Positions 56,377-64,000 of a DNA stretch of 64,000 nt are shown here, one piece after another (the first letter of the stretch is position 1; every line of letters starts with the position of its first letter). Made by a program: the position numbers and the translations under genes. Location: NCBI RefSeq assembly GCF_001543325.1, contig NZ_CP013355.1, positions 1-64,000 of the forward strand, read 5' to 3'. The notes below the pieces were generated by a model. The model ran no database searches. It was not told where the DNA came from and was given only the letters and a program-made list of their open reading frames with translations. This DNA comes from Lutibacter profundi (GTDB taxonomy: Bacteria; Bacteroidota; Bacteroidia; Flavobacteriales; Flavobacteriaceae).

Positions 56377-58431
56377 GTGAAAAAAATTATAAATAAATTA
56401 TTAGTAAATCATTCGTTAATATATAAGCTATTCTTATACATAGTTACCGTAGTTTTGGTTGTGTATTTATTTCCAAAAGGTGGCCAATTTAAATATGAAT
56501 TCCAAAAAGGAAAACCTTGGCAGTACGAAAATTATTATGCACCATTTGATTTTGCAATAAAAAAATCTAAAGAAGAAATTGATAAAGAAAAAGCACAAAT
56601 AAAGAAAACTTCTAAACAATTTTACGCATATAATGAAGAAATTGTTTCAAATGTAAAAAAAACTATTTTTACCAGTGTTAATAGTGTTTTGGCTAATTCA
56701 AAATTATCAGAAGTAGATAAAAACAATCTTATTCAAAAGGTGCAATCAATTGTAAATAAAATTTATGAATATGGTTATTTAGAAGATACAAATAATATAA
56801 TTGATGAAAATTTAGATATTGCCTTAAGAAAAGGTAATACAATACAGAATATCAAATTTAATAAACTTTTTAAATCATCTCAAATTTCAGGGTTTTTAAA
56901 CTCTAAAATTGGAATTCAGCCATACACAGAGGAAGAAAATGAAATTTTAAATATTCTTTATCAAGAGTTAAAACCAAATGTAATTTTTGATGAAAGTTTT
57001 ACGAATAAAATGCTTCAAGATAATTTAAGTAAAATTTCATATACAAAAGGATTAGTTTCAGAGAAAGAACGAATTATTTTTAAAGGCGATATTGTTGAAG
57101 GTGAAAAATTAGCCATATTAAATTCAATTAAAAGTGAGTTTGAATCGCAAGTTTGGAGCAAATCAAATTACAATTGGATTGTTTTTGGATACACCATATT
57201 GGTTGCTCTGGCATTTTTAATGCTACTACTTTTCTTAAAAAAATATAGAGTTGAAATTTTTGATAATAACAATAAAGTAACATTTATATTTTTTAATATT
57301 ATTTTAATTGTGTTGCTTATAACACTTATTGTAAAGTACGATGCTAAATATATTTATGTAGCACCAATTGTAATATTACCCTTGGTTTTAAAAGCCTTTT
57401 TTGATGCGAGATTAGGCTTGTTTTCTCATGTGCTAACAGTATTGCTTTTAGGTTTTATTGTGCCCAATAGTTTTGAATTTATTTTTCTCCAAATAATTGC
57501 CGGAATTGTTACCATTTTAACTATTTCTGAGCTTCATAAAAGAGCAAATCTATTTATCTCAGTGCTACAAATTACGTTTGTATATTTTGTTGCCTATTTT
57601 GCATTTTCTATTATCCAAGAGGGAAATGCACAAAATTTAAATTGGGAAAAATTCATATATTTTGCTTTAAATGGAGGAGCAACATTATTTGTATTACCAC
57701 TAATATATATATTTGAAAAAATGTTTGGCTTGGTTTCAGATGAGTCTTTGAAAGAATTATCTGACACCAATTCAAAGTTATTGAGGCAATTGGCTGAAAA
57801 AGCTCCAGGAACTTTTCAACATTCTTTGCAAGTGGCTAATTTAGCAGAAGCTTCGGCAAATGAAATTAATGCAAATTCGGTACTAGTTCGAACAGGAGCT
57901 TTGTATCATGATATAGGAAAAATGGATAATCCAATGTATTTTACTGAAAATCAATCAACGAATGTAAATCCGCATAATGAACTTACCCCAAAAGATAGTG
58001 CGCATATTATAATTAACCATGTAATTAAAGGGGTAGAATTAGCAAAAAAGAATCATATACCAGATAGAATTATAGATTTTATTAGAACACACCACGGAAC
58101 TTCACTAGTCTATTATTTTTACAAAAAAGAAGAAGAACTAAATGGAGGAGAAGTAGATAGTACTTATTTTCAATATCCAGGTCCAATACCTTTTTCTAAA
58201 GAAACTGCCATATTAATGATGTGTGATGCTGTAGAAGCGGCTTCACGAAGTTTAAAAGAGCCTACGGCTCAAATGTTAGATAATTTAGTTGAAAAAATAG
58301 TTAGCAAGCAGTTAGAAGATGGGCAATTTATGAATGCAGATATTACTTTTAAAGAATTGCAGACTATTAAGAAGGTTTTAAAAAAGAAGTTGAAAAATAT
58401 ATACCATTTAAGAATTGACTATCCAGAATAA
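56377..58431 (+). CDS. 7TM-HD family phosphohydrolase (PgpH-like)
   Basis: A 684-residue membrane protein: an N-terminal membrane segment, an extracellular 7TMR-HDED domain (about 40-260), about seven membrane segments (about 265-455), and a cytoplasmic HD domain with LYHDIGKMDNP near 509 and RTHHGTSLVYYFY near 568. PgpH members hydrolyse cyclic di-AMP. The start codon is GTG. A TATTTTTG box at 56350-56357 indicates a promoter just upstream. Confidence 0.92.
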   Translation: MKKIINKLLVNHSLIYKLFLYIVTVVLVVYLFPKGGQFKYEFQKGKPWQYENYYAPFDFAIKKSKEEIDKEKAQIKKTSKQFYAYNEEIVSNVKKTIFTSVNSVLANSKLSEVDKNNLIQKVQSIVNKIYEYGYLEDTNNIIDENLDIALRKGNTIQNIKFNKLFKSSQISGFLNSKIGIQPYTEEENEILNILYQELKPNVIFDESFTNKMLQDNLSKISYTKGLVSEKERIIFKGDIVEGEKLAILNSIKSEFESQVWSKSNYNWIVFGYTILVALAFLMLLLFLKKYRVEIFDNNNKVTFIFFNIILIVLLITLIVKYDAKYIYVAPIVILPLVLKAFFDARLGLFSHVLTVLLLGFIVPNSFEFIFLQIIAGIVTILTISELHKRANLFISVLQITFVYFVAYFAFSIIQEGNAQNLNWEKFIYFALNGGATLFVLPLIYIFEKMFGLVSDESLKELSDTNSKLLRQLAEKAPGTFQHSLQVANLAEASANEINANSVLVRTGALYHDIGKMDNPMYFTENQSTNVNPHNELTPKDSAHIIINHVIKGVELAKKNHIPDRIIDFIRTHHGTSLVYYFYKKEEELNGGEVDSTYFQYPGPIPFSKETAILMMCDAVEAASRSLKEPTAQMLDNLVEKIVSKQLEDGQFMNADITFKELQTIKKVLKKKLKNIYHLRIDYPE

Positions 58432-58467
58432 ATAAGTCTATTTTTCTAATAAAAAGAGTGAAAAATG

Positions 58468-58498
58468 TTGTGTAAATGCATTTCTAATGTTACATTTG
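58468..58498 (+). promoter_or_regulatory. Promoter of the tRNA operon (TTG-N20-TACATTTG)
   Basis: TTG at 58468-58470 and TACATTTG at 58491-58498 fit the Bacteroidota consensus with a 20-bp spacer and lie about 35 bp before the first tRNA. Confidence 0.75.
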
Positions 58499-58532
58499 CA
58501 CTCGCAAAAATAAGTTCAGATACATATTTTTA

Positions 58533-58616
58533 GGAGAGGTGCCAGAGTGGTAATGGAGCAGATTGCTAATCTGTCGACGGGTAACTGTCGCCAGGGTTCG
58601 AATCCCTGTCTCTCCG
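58533..58616 (+). tRNA. tRNA-Ser (GCU)
   Basis: An 84-nt class II tRNA with a long variable arm. The acceptor stem GGAGAGG pairs with TCTCTCC, the anticodon loop is TTGCTAA (anticodon GCU), and the T arm contains GGTTCGAATCC. CCA is not encoded. Confidence 0.96.
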
Positions 58617-58629
58617 CTTTTTTATTTTT

Positions 58630-58704
58630 CGGGGTGTAGCGTAGCCCGGTCATCGCGCCTCGTTTGGGACGAGGAGGTCGCAGGTTCGAATCCTGCCACC
58701 CCGA
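58630..58704 (+). tRNA. tRNA-Pro (UGG)
   Basis: A 75-nt tRNA. The acceptor stem CGGGGTG pairs with CACCCCG, the anticodon loop is TTTGGGA (UGG), and the T arm contains GGTTCGAATCC. Confidence 0.96.
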
Positions 58705-58719
58705 CAAAGTAAAAATAAT

Positions 58720-58793
58720 GGTCGCGTAGCTCAGCTGGATAGAGCATCTGCCTTCTAAGCAGACGGTCACAGGTTCGAATCCTGTCGCGATCA
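58720..58793 (+). tRNA. tRNA-Arg (UCU)
   Basis: A 74-nt tRNA. The acceptor stem GGTCGCG pairs with CGCGATC with one G-U pair, and the anticodon loop is CTTCTAA (UCU). It is last of the three-gene tRNA operon. Confidence 0.96.
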
Positions 58794-58821
58794 CGAATGA
58801 ATCAAAAAAAAGATTTAATTA

Positions 58822-58857
58822 CAAGCGAGTTTCAAAATGAAGCTCGCTTCTTTTTTT
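58822..58857 (+). terminator. Terminator of the tRNA operon
   Basis: AAGCGAGTTTCA and TGAAGCTCGCTT form a 12-bp stem (one G-T pair) with an AAA loop, followed by C and a run of seven T. Part of this terminator is also the start of the 131-bp repeat unit. Confidence 0.88.
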
Positions 58858-59183
58858 GAAATGAAGTGCCGTAATTATTTTTTTTGATTCTCAGCACGGA
58901 GTGCTAAGGAGCTATAATCCTGTTTTAGTTGTAAATTGTAAAACATACAATTAAATTGAGTTTCAAAATGAAGCTCGCTTCTTTTTTTGAAATGAAGTGC
59001 CGTAATTATTTTTTTTGATTCTCAGCACGGAGTGCTAAGGAGCTATAATCCTGTTTTAGTTGTAAATTGTAAAACATACAATTAAATTGAGTTTCAAAAT
59101 GAAGCTCGCTTCTTTTTTTGAAATGAAGTGCCGTAATTATTTTTTTTGATTCTCAGCACGGAGTGCTAAGGAACTATAATTCT
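58827..59183. repeat. Tandem 131-bp repeat, about 2.7 copies
   Basis: Units begin at 58827, 58958 and 59089 (GAGTTTCAAAATGAAGCTC...). The first two are essentially identical; the third ends by divergence near 59183. Each unit contains the right side of the tRNA terminator with its T run and, further on, a small GCAC-GGA-GTGC hairpin. No coding frame is apparent. The rest of the gap up to 59367 holds nothing I recognise. Confidence 0.92.
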
Positions 59184-59367
59184 ATCATTTCAATAACCAT
59201 TCTAAATTAAGAAACCCTATAAATTACATCTCTTTTTTTATTAAATTAGCATTAAAATAAATTGAATCTCAATAACTTTTTAAATACAGTTATAATCATT
59301 TGTTCAAAGTAATTATAGGTTGTAATAGTATTATATAAGGAGTTGTGCTTTATTAAAAAATTAAGGT

Positions 59368-60442
59368 ATGAAAACAAGAACACTAATTAAACAGATATCT
59401 ATATTTAGTTTGTTTGTTTGTTTGTTTGTTTGTTTGTTTGTTTGTATTTTTAATCTATTCGTGTATTCTTGATGATTACAATAAGCCTAATTCTGGCTAT
59501 AAATATTTTATAGGAGAATTCCCTGAAACCCCTACTAATTTAACCGATTTTAACACCCAATATGATGATTATAATTCCACTGCGCCAAGTTTAGGAGAAA
59601 CCTTCCCTTTTTGTTTTTCTTCTAATAGAAGAAGTAATGGAAATAATTATGATATTATATATAAACTTATGTCAATTGATTTTTCCAAAACAAGTGGAAT
59701 TCTAAATGTTTTTAATAATACAAATGGGAATTTAAATGTTGTTATTGAAAATAGTAATTTAACTATTGCATTAAATATAATAAACACAACATCTAATGAA
59801 TTTGGCCCATATTTAATTCCAAAAGGAAGGAAACAAGGAGGAACAAATATTAATGGACGATATGAATCCTATATTTTCTTGTATTCAAGCGGAAGTTCTG
59901 GAAATCAAGATATCATGTACACACATAATCTTGATAGAGAAGCATATGTTTTACCAAAAGGAGTAGATTTTATGAACTCTGAATTTGATGATGCTTACCC
60001 TACTTTTAATAAAGATAACTCAAAATTATTTTTCACATCAAATAGAGAAGGCACCTATAATATTTATTCAAATGAAACTGATAATACAAAAGGTGTTCTT
60101 GAAATATTAAATAATACCAATTCCGCATCTCTAAAATCAACAATATTATCATCTTCTTTTGATGATAAGTGCCCATTTATACTTGGTGATTTTATGGTTT
60201 TTACTTCTAATAGAGATGGTGGTTACGGGGGGTACGATTTGTATTATTCAATTTATGATAATGGAGAATGGTCACTCCCTATAAATTTTGGAGATAAAAT
60301 AAACACTCAATATGACGAGTTTCGCCCTATTGTTAGAGAGCAATGGGACTTTAGTAATGATATTATGATTTTCTCATCTAATAGACCGGGAGGATTAGGC
60401 GGGTTCGACTTGTATTATGTTGGTATTAAAAAAATTAACTAA
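59368..60442 (+). CDS. PD40-repeat surface lipoprotein, phase-variable and out of frame here
   Basis: The main frame encodes about 340 residues with PD40/WD40-like motifs (FSSNRRSNG, FTSNREGTYNIY, FTSNRDGGYGGYDLYY, FSSNRPGGLGGFDLYY), which form a beta-propeller on the envelope. The only good start, ATG 59368, is in another frame and runs into TGA at 59470. Between them are nine TTTG units (59409-59444). With eight units the frame would be continuous and would give a good lipoprotein signal peptide ending in the lipobox LIYSC. The locus thus looks like an ON/OFF contingency gene caught in the OFF state. Confidence 0.82.
59409..59444 (+). repeat. Tetranucleotide microsatellite (TTTG)9
   Basis: Nine perfect TTTG units lie within the signal-peptide codons of the PD40 lipoprotein gene. 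Each unit gained or lost shifts the frame. Confidence 0.97.
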
Positions 60443-60470
60443 AACATATACAGCCACATGTGAGTTTCAA

Positions 60471-60492
60471 AAAGAAGCGAGCTTCTTTTTTT
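60471..60492 (+). terminator. Terminator after the PD40 gene, with repeat relic
   Basis: AAAGAAGC-GA-GCTTCTTT with a T run. The flanking GAGTTTCAAAA and TTGATTCTCAGCAC match the 131-bp repeat, so this is another, shortened copy of that element. Confidence 0.8.
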
Positions 60493-60572
60493 GATTCTCA
60501 GCACATGGAACCAAAGAAAGTATAGTTGATTTTACTTTCGTCTTTAACAAAGTATAATTTAAAAAGACAACT

Positions 60573-60614
60573 ATGAAAATAACAACTACACTTTTAATTA
60601 CTTTTTGTCAATAG
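60573..60614 (+). pseudogene. Possible 13-codon remnant of a signal-peptide gene
   Basis: An ATG opens a frame reading like the start of an exported protein (MKITTTLLITFCQ) and stops after 13 codons. No continuation was found in other frames. It may be the stump of a deleted gene or simply chance. Confidence 0.25.
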
Positions 60615-60650
60615 AAAACTGTAAAGTATATTGTGAATACCTAAAAAAGC

Positions 60651-60795
60651 ATGATAAATCATTCAATAATGCTTAAAATATAATATTATGAATGATATAA
60701 CATACATTTGATATGCTATCTATATTAAATGTTGTATATTTGTATGATAAATCATACGTAATGTATAAAATAACCTATTATGAATGATAAATCAC
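60651..60795 (+). promoter_or_regulatory. hipBA promoter and operators
   Basis: ATGATAAATCAT palindromes occur at 60651-60662 and, extended to GTATGATAAATCATAC, at 60742-60757; a partial copy (ATGATAAATCAC) covers the start codon region at 60784-60795. The TATATTTG -7 box is at 60735-60742 and adjoins the central operator. This is a typical autoregulated antitoxin promoter. The rest of the 60443-60779 gap holds only the terminator and the short remnant. Confidence 0.7.
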
Positions 60796-61127
60796 GCAAT
60801 GATTGGTATGCAATGAGCGATAGAGCACTTAATGGAACTATTGGAACATTTATAAAGCATCATCGCCTACAACAAAATAAATCTCAAACAGAAGTGGCTA
60901 ATGCGGCTAATATAAGCAGATCAACACTTAGCCTATTAGAAAGGGGAGAAACAGTAACAGTAGCAACGTTGATACAAGTGCTTAGAGTGCTTCAGCTACT
61001 TCATATTATGGAGTGTTTTCAAGTACAAAAAAAAATAAGTCCAATAGCTTTAGCAAAATTGGAACAAGAGCAAAGAAAAAGAGCAAGTGGTACTAAAAAA
61101 AATGAAAACAATAAAAGTAATTGGTAA
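60780..61127 (+). CDS. hipB: HipB-like antitoxin (XRE helix-turn-helix)
   Basis: A 115-residue DNA-binding antitoxin with an XRE-type HTH (about 22-75; SQTEVANAANISRSTLSLLERGE) and a basic C-terminus. HipB proteins neutralise HipA and repress the operon. Three ATGATAAATCA-type sites lie around the promoter and start. It overlaps the toxin gene by 7 bp. Confidence 0.92.
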   Translation: MNDKSRNDWYAMSDRALNGTIGTFIKHHRLQQNKSQTEVANAANISRSTLSLLERGETVTVATLIQVLRVLQLLHIMECFQVQKKISPIALAKLEQEQRKRASGTKKNENNKSNW

Positions 61128-62431
61128 TGGTAACAACAGCATTTATTAAAATTTGGGGAGAAATGGTTGGTGCAATTGCTTGGGATCAAGAGCAGCAATT
61201 AGGTTTATTTGAATATGACCCCAAGTTTGTACAGAAAGGTTGGAATTTAGCACCTTTAAAAATGCCTATAAATTCAAGTCAAACAATTTTTTCATTTCCA
61301 GAGTTAAGACCATCTAGAAATAGTGAGTACAATACCTTTAAGGGGTTACCTGGATTATTGGCCGACTCACTTCCTGATAAATATGGAAATCAGTTAATAG
61401 ATATTTGGTTGGCAAAACAAGGCCGCCCAGCAAAAAGTATGAACCCAGTTGAGCAATTGTGTTTTATAGGAGCGAGAGGTATGGGAGCTTTAGAGTTTGA
61501 ACCTGCTCAACTAAAAGAAACGAAAAATACTTTTAAAGTTGAAGTTGAGGGATTGGTTGATATTGCTCAGAAAATGTTAAATCAAAGGGGAGATTTTAAT
61601 GCAAATATGAATGTGAATACAGAAGAGGCAATTAAACAAATTATCACTATTGGTACTTCGGCAGGAGGTGCACGTCCAAAAGCTGTGATAGCTTACAATA
61701 AAAAAACAGGAGAAGTCCGCTCTGGACAATCAAAAGCACCTAAAGGATTTGAACATTGGTTACTAAAATTAGATGGTGTAAGTAATGTTCAATTAGGTGA
61801 TACTCAAGGGTATGGAAGGGTAGAAATGGCTTATTATTTAATGGCGAAAGATTGTGGTATTAATATGATGCCTTGTGATTTGTTAGAAGAGAATGGTAGG
61901 GCTCATTTTATGACAAAGCGTTTTGATAGAGGTGAAGGAAATGTAAAACATCATATTCAAACGCTTTGCGGGATAAAACATTTTGACTACAATGAAGTAA
62001 CTAGTTTTAGTTATGAGCAATTGTTCCAAACAATGAGAGAGCTTAGACTGAGTTACCAAGAGGCTGAAGAAATGTTTAGAAGAATGGTGTTTAATGTATT
62101 GAGTAGAAACTGTGATGATCATACAAAAAACTTTTCTTTTCGTTTAAAAAAAGAAGAAAAATGGGAATTAGCTCCTGCTTACGATATATGCCATGCTTAC
62201 AAACCTGATAGCATTTGGGTAAGCCAGCACGCCTTGAGTATAAACGGAAAACGTAAAAATATAGCTTTAGATGATTTTTTAGTACTAGGAAAATCTATGA
62301 ATATAAAAAATGTTAAAAAAATAGTGAAACAAGTTGGAAATATTGTAGGGCAATGGGGAAAATTTGCAAATCAAGTAGGTGTTGAAGAAAAGAAGAAAAA
62401 GGCAATAGAAGAAACCTTATTAAAATTATAG
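61121..62431 (+). CDS. hipA: HipA-like serine/threonine kinase toxin
   Basis: HipA kinases phosphorylate aminoacyl-tRNA synthetases and cause growth arrest. The 436-residue protein includes the N-terminal subdomain (couple_hipA, about 1-110) and the kinase core. The autophosphorylation/P-loop segment is GTSAGGARPKAV (178-189), the catalytic loop is NCDDHTKNFS (330-339), and the metal-binding Asp is in APAYDI (351-356). All key residues are present, so it is likely active. The true start may be the ATG at residue 3. Confidence 0.93.
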   Translation: MVMVTTAFIKIWGEMVGAIAWDQEQQLGLFEYDPKFVQKGWNLAPLKMPINSSQTIFSFPELRPSRNSEYNTFKGLPGLLADSLPDKYGNQLIDIWLAKQGRPAKSMNPVEQLCFIGARGMGALEFEPAQLKETKNTFKVEVEGLVDIAQKMLNQRGDFNANMNVNTEEAIKQIITIGTSAGGARPKAVIAYNKKTGEVRSGQSKAPKGFEHWLLKLDGVSNVQLGDTQGYGRVEMAYYLMAKDCGINMMPCDLLEENGRAHFMTKRFDRGEGNVKHHIQTLCGIKHFDYNEVTSFSYEQLFQTMRELRLSYQEAEEMFRRMVFNVLSRNCDDHTKNFSFRLKKEEKWELAPAYDICHAYKPDSIWVSQHALSINGKRKNIALDDFLVLGKSMNIKNVKKIVKQVGNIVGQWGKFANQVGVEEKKKKAIEETLLKL

Positions 62432-62631
62432 TACAAATGGTTATTAAAAAAACAACGAACATTAAAACATTAAAAAAAAGGAAAAGCAAGTATTTTAAGT
62501 TGAATGCAATTTAACCATTGCGTATAGTTAACCTTGCGACAGTTACAAAACTATAGACCATGTAATAATGTTTTTCTTGTTTTTATTAAGAAAATGAACG
62601 TACAGTAACTCTATGCTTATATGGCGTTTTG
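62432..62631. other. Gap with no recognised feature
   Basis: About 200 bp of AT-rich sequence between hipA and a convergent gene. I see no clear terminator, RNA gene or coding frame. Confidence 0.5.
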
Positions 62632-63108
62632 TTAACCTATTTTTTTAGGGTTTTTCATGTTTTCATCCATTTCCTTTTTTAAATCTACCGCTCCAATATA
62701 AATAGCGAGTTTACTACGTATAAAATATAAAATAACAAATATTATGGCAGTAATAGGTACTGTGTATATAAAATCGACTTCATCTACATATTGTTCACTA
62801 TCGTTAATAACAGCAATTAGTTGAAACAAATAAACAGACATGGGGATAATTAGGGCATGTACCCACCAGTGTTTATTGGTGACAAACCATATAATTAAGA
62901 GGACGAGTGGTACAAATTTAGATAAGAAAAAATATACATACGTTTGAACTCTTAGATAATAACCTCCTTTAATTACACCAAATATTGTATCAAAATTTTC
63001 TATTTCTCTTGGGATACTTTGATGAATATATAATAAGTATGGAATAAATATTATAATTAAAATAATAATACTACCAATCCATAATGAAGTTTTTCTACTG
63101 CCTTTCAT
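62632..63108 (-). CDS. Small integral membrane protein of unknown function
   Basis: A 158-residue protein with four hydrophobic segments (about 8-28, 58-77, 83-103 and 115-136) and a charged cytoplasmic C-terminus (KKEMDENMKNPKK). It has no motif that I recognise. It lies downstream of the 42-residue exported peptide gene on the same strand, and both lie below a probable molybdopterin oxidoreductase gene. Confidence 0.7.
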   Translation of the reverse strand: MKGSRKTSLWIGSIIILIIIFIPYLLYIHQSIPREIENFDTIFGVIKGGYYLRVQTYVYFFLSKFVPLVLLIIWFVTNKHWWVHALIIPMSVYLFQLIAVINDSEQYVDEVDFIYTVPITAIIFVILYFIRSKLAIYIGAVDLKKEMDENMKNPKKIG

Positions 63109-63167
63109 TAAATAAATATATTAAATACATAAATCAAATGTAATAAAATTAATTTTAATAAACACAA

Positions 63168-63193
63168 AAACCACAATAAGTAATTATTGTGGT
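63168..63193 (-). terminator. Hairpin after the 42-residue peptide gene
   Basis: ACCACAATAA and TTATTGTGGT arms (63170-63179 and 63184-63193), with a short T run on the minus strand side. Confidence 0.6.
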
Positions 63194-63230
63194 ATTATTA
63201 TCATCGTGATTAAGATGTAAAGGTTAGAAA

Positions 63231-63359
63231 TTACCCTTGTCTAGGTAAAATAATATCAGATTTTAAAATAGCTTGATCACTAGAAGTGTAGCTTAAAACT
63301 GCAACTGCAACAAAAGCAGATACCATAAGCAATCCGAAAATTAATTTTAATTTTTTCAT
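63231..63359 (-). CDS. 42-residue exported peptide
   Basis: A small gene reading MKKLKLIFGLLMVSAFVAVA... to a C-terminus ending LPRQG. The N-terminal half is a signal peptide or membrane helix and the rest is polar. It has a good start spacing and a hairpin after it. I do not recognise a family. It may be a small membrane subunit. Confidence 0.6.
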   Translation of the reverse strand: MKKLKLIFGLLMVSAFVAVAVLSYTSSDQAILKSDIILPRQG

Positions 63360-63913
63360 TTTTTGTAAGAATTAAATGATTAGTAAGAACATCAAATATA
63401 TACTTAATCTTACAATTAGGCAAAAAAAATCCTCGTTATTTTTAAAATATTTTAAAAATAAGGGGTTCGAAAAGCTATTTTTCTCTTATTTTACGGGGTT
63501 GCACCTTTTGAAAATAAGAAATGAAATACTTTTAATTTTAGTATATAAAATCTCTATTTTGGAGATATTAAAAGCAAAATTTGATTTTTTGTTAACTAAA
63601 AACGGGTATTTTTAGCGTAAAAATCAACAAACCGCAAACCCTCTCCGTAAAAATTTGCAATTATAGGGACGCTCTTACAGTGCAAATATACAAATAAATA
63701 TTTATGTAATGCAAATTATTTGTTAAAAAGTGTATTTTATTACTTAAAACGTGTAGTTTATTGTTTTTATAGTTCAACATTGCAAAGTTTTAAAGAAATT
63801 GTGGCAATCTTTTATTTTAAGAGATAGCTTTACCTTGCCTGCCGTGCCAGATAGGCAGGTTCGCTATGGCGGTTAGTTTTAGTGATAAAGTCTTGAACAA
63901 CTTTAAATGACAT
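63360..63913. other. Long gap with a minus-strand promoter and two GC-richer elements
   Basis: No convincing gene. On the minus strand TTTG-N21-TATATTTG (-7 box at 63682-63689) is a good promoter directed at the 42-residue peptide gene and would give a leader of about 300 nt. The start of that leader (about 63612-63675) holds GC-richer sequence with GAGAGGGTTTGCGG. A separate hairpin element lies at 63833-63874. Confidence 0.5.
63833..63874. repeat. GC-rich palindromic element (CCTGCC...GGCAGG)
   Basis: CCTGCC (63838-63843) and GGCAGG (63854-63859) flank TGCCGTGCCA, followed by TTCGCTATGGCGG. The GC content is far above that of its surroundings. It resembles dispersed palindromic repeats seen between genes in many Bacteroidota. 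Confidence 0.55.
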
Positions 63914-64000
63914 TTAAATTTTTTCAAAATCAACCGCTACAACTTTGTATTCAGGAGTTAAAGTTTCTTTGTCGCCAACATTCCCAGTAATTAAATTGAT
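63914..64000 (-). CDS. C-terminus of a probable molybdopterin oxidoreductase (partial)
   Basis: The last 28 codons of a gene entering from the right edge, ending in TPEYKVVAVDFEKI. The pattern NLITGN...TPEYKVVAV is like the end of formate dehydrogenase/FdhF-type molybdopterin enzymes (NLLT...PEYK.CAV). With so little sequence the assignment is tentative. Confidence 0.5.
   Translation of the reverse strand: MNLITGNVGDKETLTPEYKVVAVDFEKI

Noticed and set aside
58516-58794. A 92-codon minus-strand frame across the tRNA genes
   Set aside because: It is the well-known artefact of reading tRNA complements (GFEPVTV, DSNLRPPRP); the three tRNAs explain the sequence.
58827-59183. CRISPR array
   Set aside because: The units are contiguous 131-bp tandem copies with no unique spacers, and there are no cas genes.
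58720-62431. tRNA-Arg as integration site of a mobile island carrying hipBA
   Set aside because: No integrase gene and no repeat of the tRNA 3' end were found downstream, so only a loose suggestion of transfer remains.
63461-63481. tRNA fragment around GGGGTTCGAAAAGC
   Set aside because: The T-arm-like stretch lacks the pairing bases and no acceptor or anticodon arms are present.
63376-63615. A 79-codon plus-strand frame
   Set aside because: Its composition is just AT-rich Lys/Leu/Phe codons, with no ribosome-binding site or family pattern, and the minus strand carries a likely leader there.

Overview
The window reads as the chromosome of a low-GC marine-type member of the Flavobacteriaceae (Bacteroidota). 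It begins at the first base of dnaA. The evidence is the AT-rich base use, the gene order bamD / RNA polymerase omega / coaBC / DUF4835 / recN, the 481-residue GAPDH with an N-terminal extension, ribosome-binding sites that are weak or absent, and promoters of the Bacteroidota type (TTG, about 17-23 bp, TAnnTTTG). A genus such as Lutibacter is possible, but that is a guess.

Layout. 1-10 kb: dnaA, a low-molecular-weight phosphatase, an RsmI-type methylase, a lytic transglycosylase, mltG / GNAT / dapF, an HtrA protease, GAPDH and an EamA transporter. 10-28 kb: a dense sulfur-metabolism island. It holds an SQR / DUF1641 / TusE-DsrC / DsrE operon; ligA and a Crp/Fnr regulator; a porin with two tandem-rhodanese exported proteins; a seven-gene operon of PsrA-PsrB-PsrC molybdoenzyme, split YeeE/YedE sulfur transporter and two membrane-anchored rhodanese-fold proteins ending in Lys-rich AEGGC tails; and a divergent 12-heme cytochrome c. 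28-58 kb: ordinary housekeeping genes (SLC13 transporter, guaC, split 5'-nucleotidase, dapA, ferritin, bamD-rpoZ-coaBC-DUF4835-recN, fabI, etfBA with an acyl-CoA dehydrogenase, clpC, gyrA, thiolase, PgpH-type HD hydrolase). 58.5-62.5 kb: three tRNA genes, a 131-bp tandem repeat, a lipoprotein gene carrying nine TTTG repeats that put it out of frame, and a hipBA toxin-antitoxin pair. 62.6-64 kb: a small membrane protein, a 42-residue exported peptide, and the last 28 codons of a probable molybdopterin oxidoreductase.

The most striking part is the sulfur island. The promoters of its three operons share an FNR-like palindrome (TGATnnnnATCA) exactly 23 bp upstream of a TAnnTTTA/G box. All three also carry GTAAC-N4-GTTAC-type palindromes. 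This marks the operons as one regulon. The proteins together suggest a relay that moves sulfane sulfur from the periplasm (rhodaneses, GGC-tailed rhodanese-like proteins, Psr-like enzyme) through YeeE/YedE to cytoplasmic carriers (DsrE, TusE/DsrC, SQR). The two GGC-tailed proteins have lost the usual rhodanese active-site Cys and may use the C-terminal Cys instead. That last point is inference.

Two neighbouring genes (DUF4835 and recN) are each broken by a one-base deficit in an A7 run, which suggests either homopolymer errors or transcriptional slippage.
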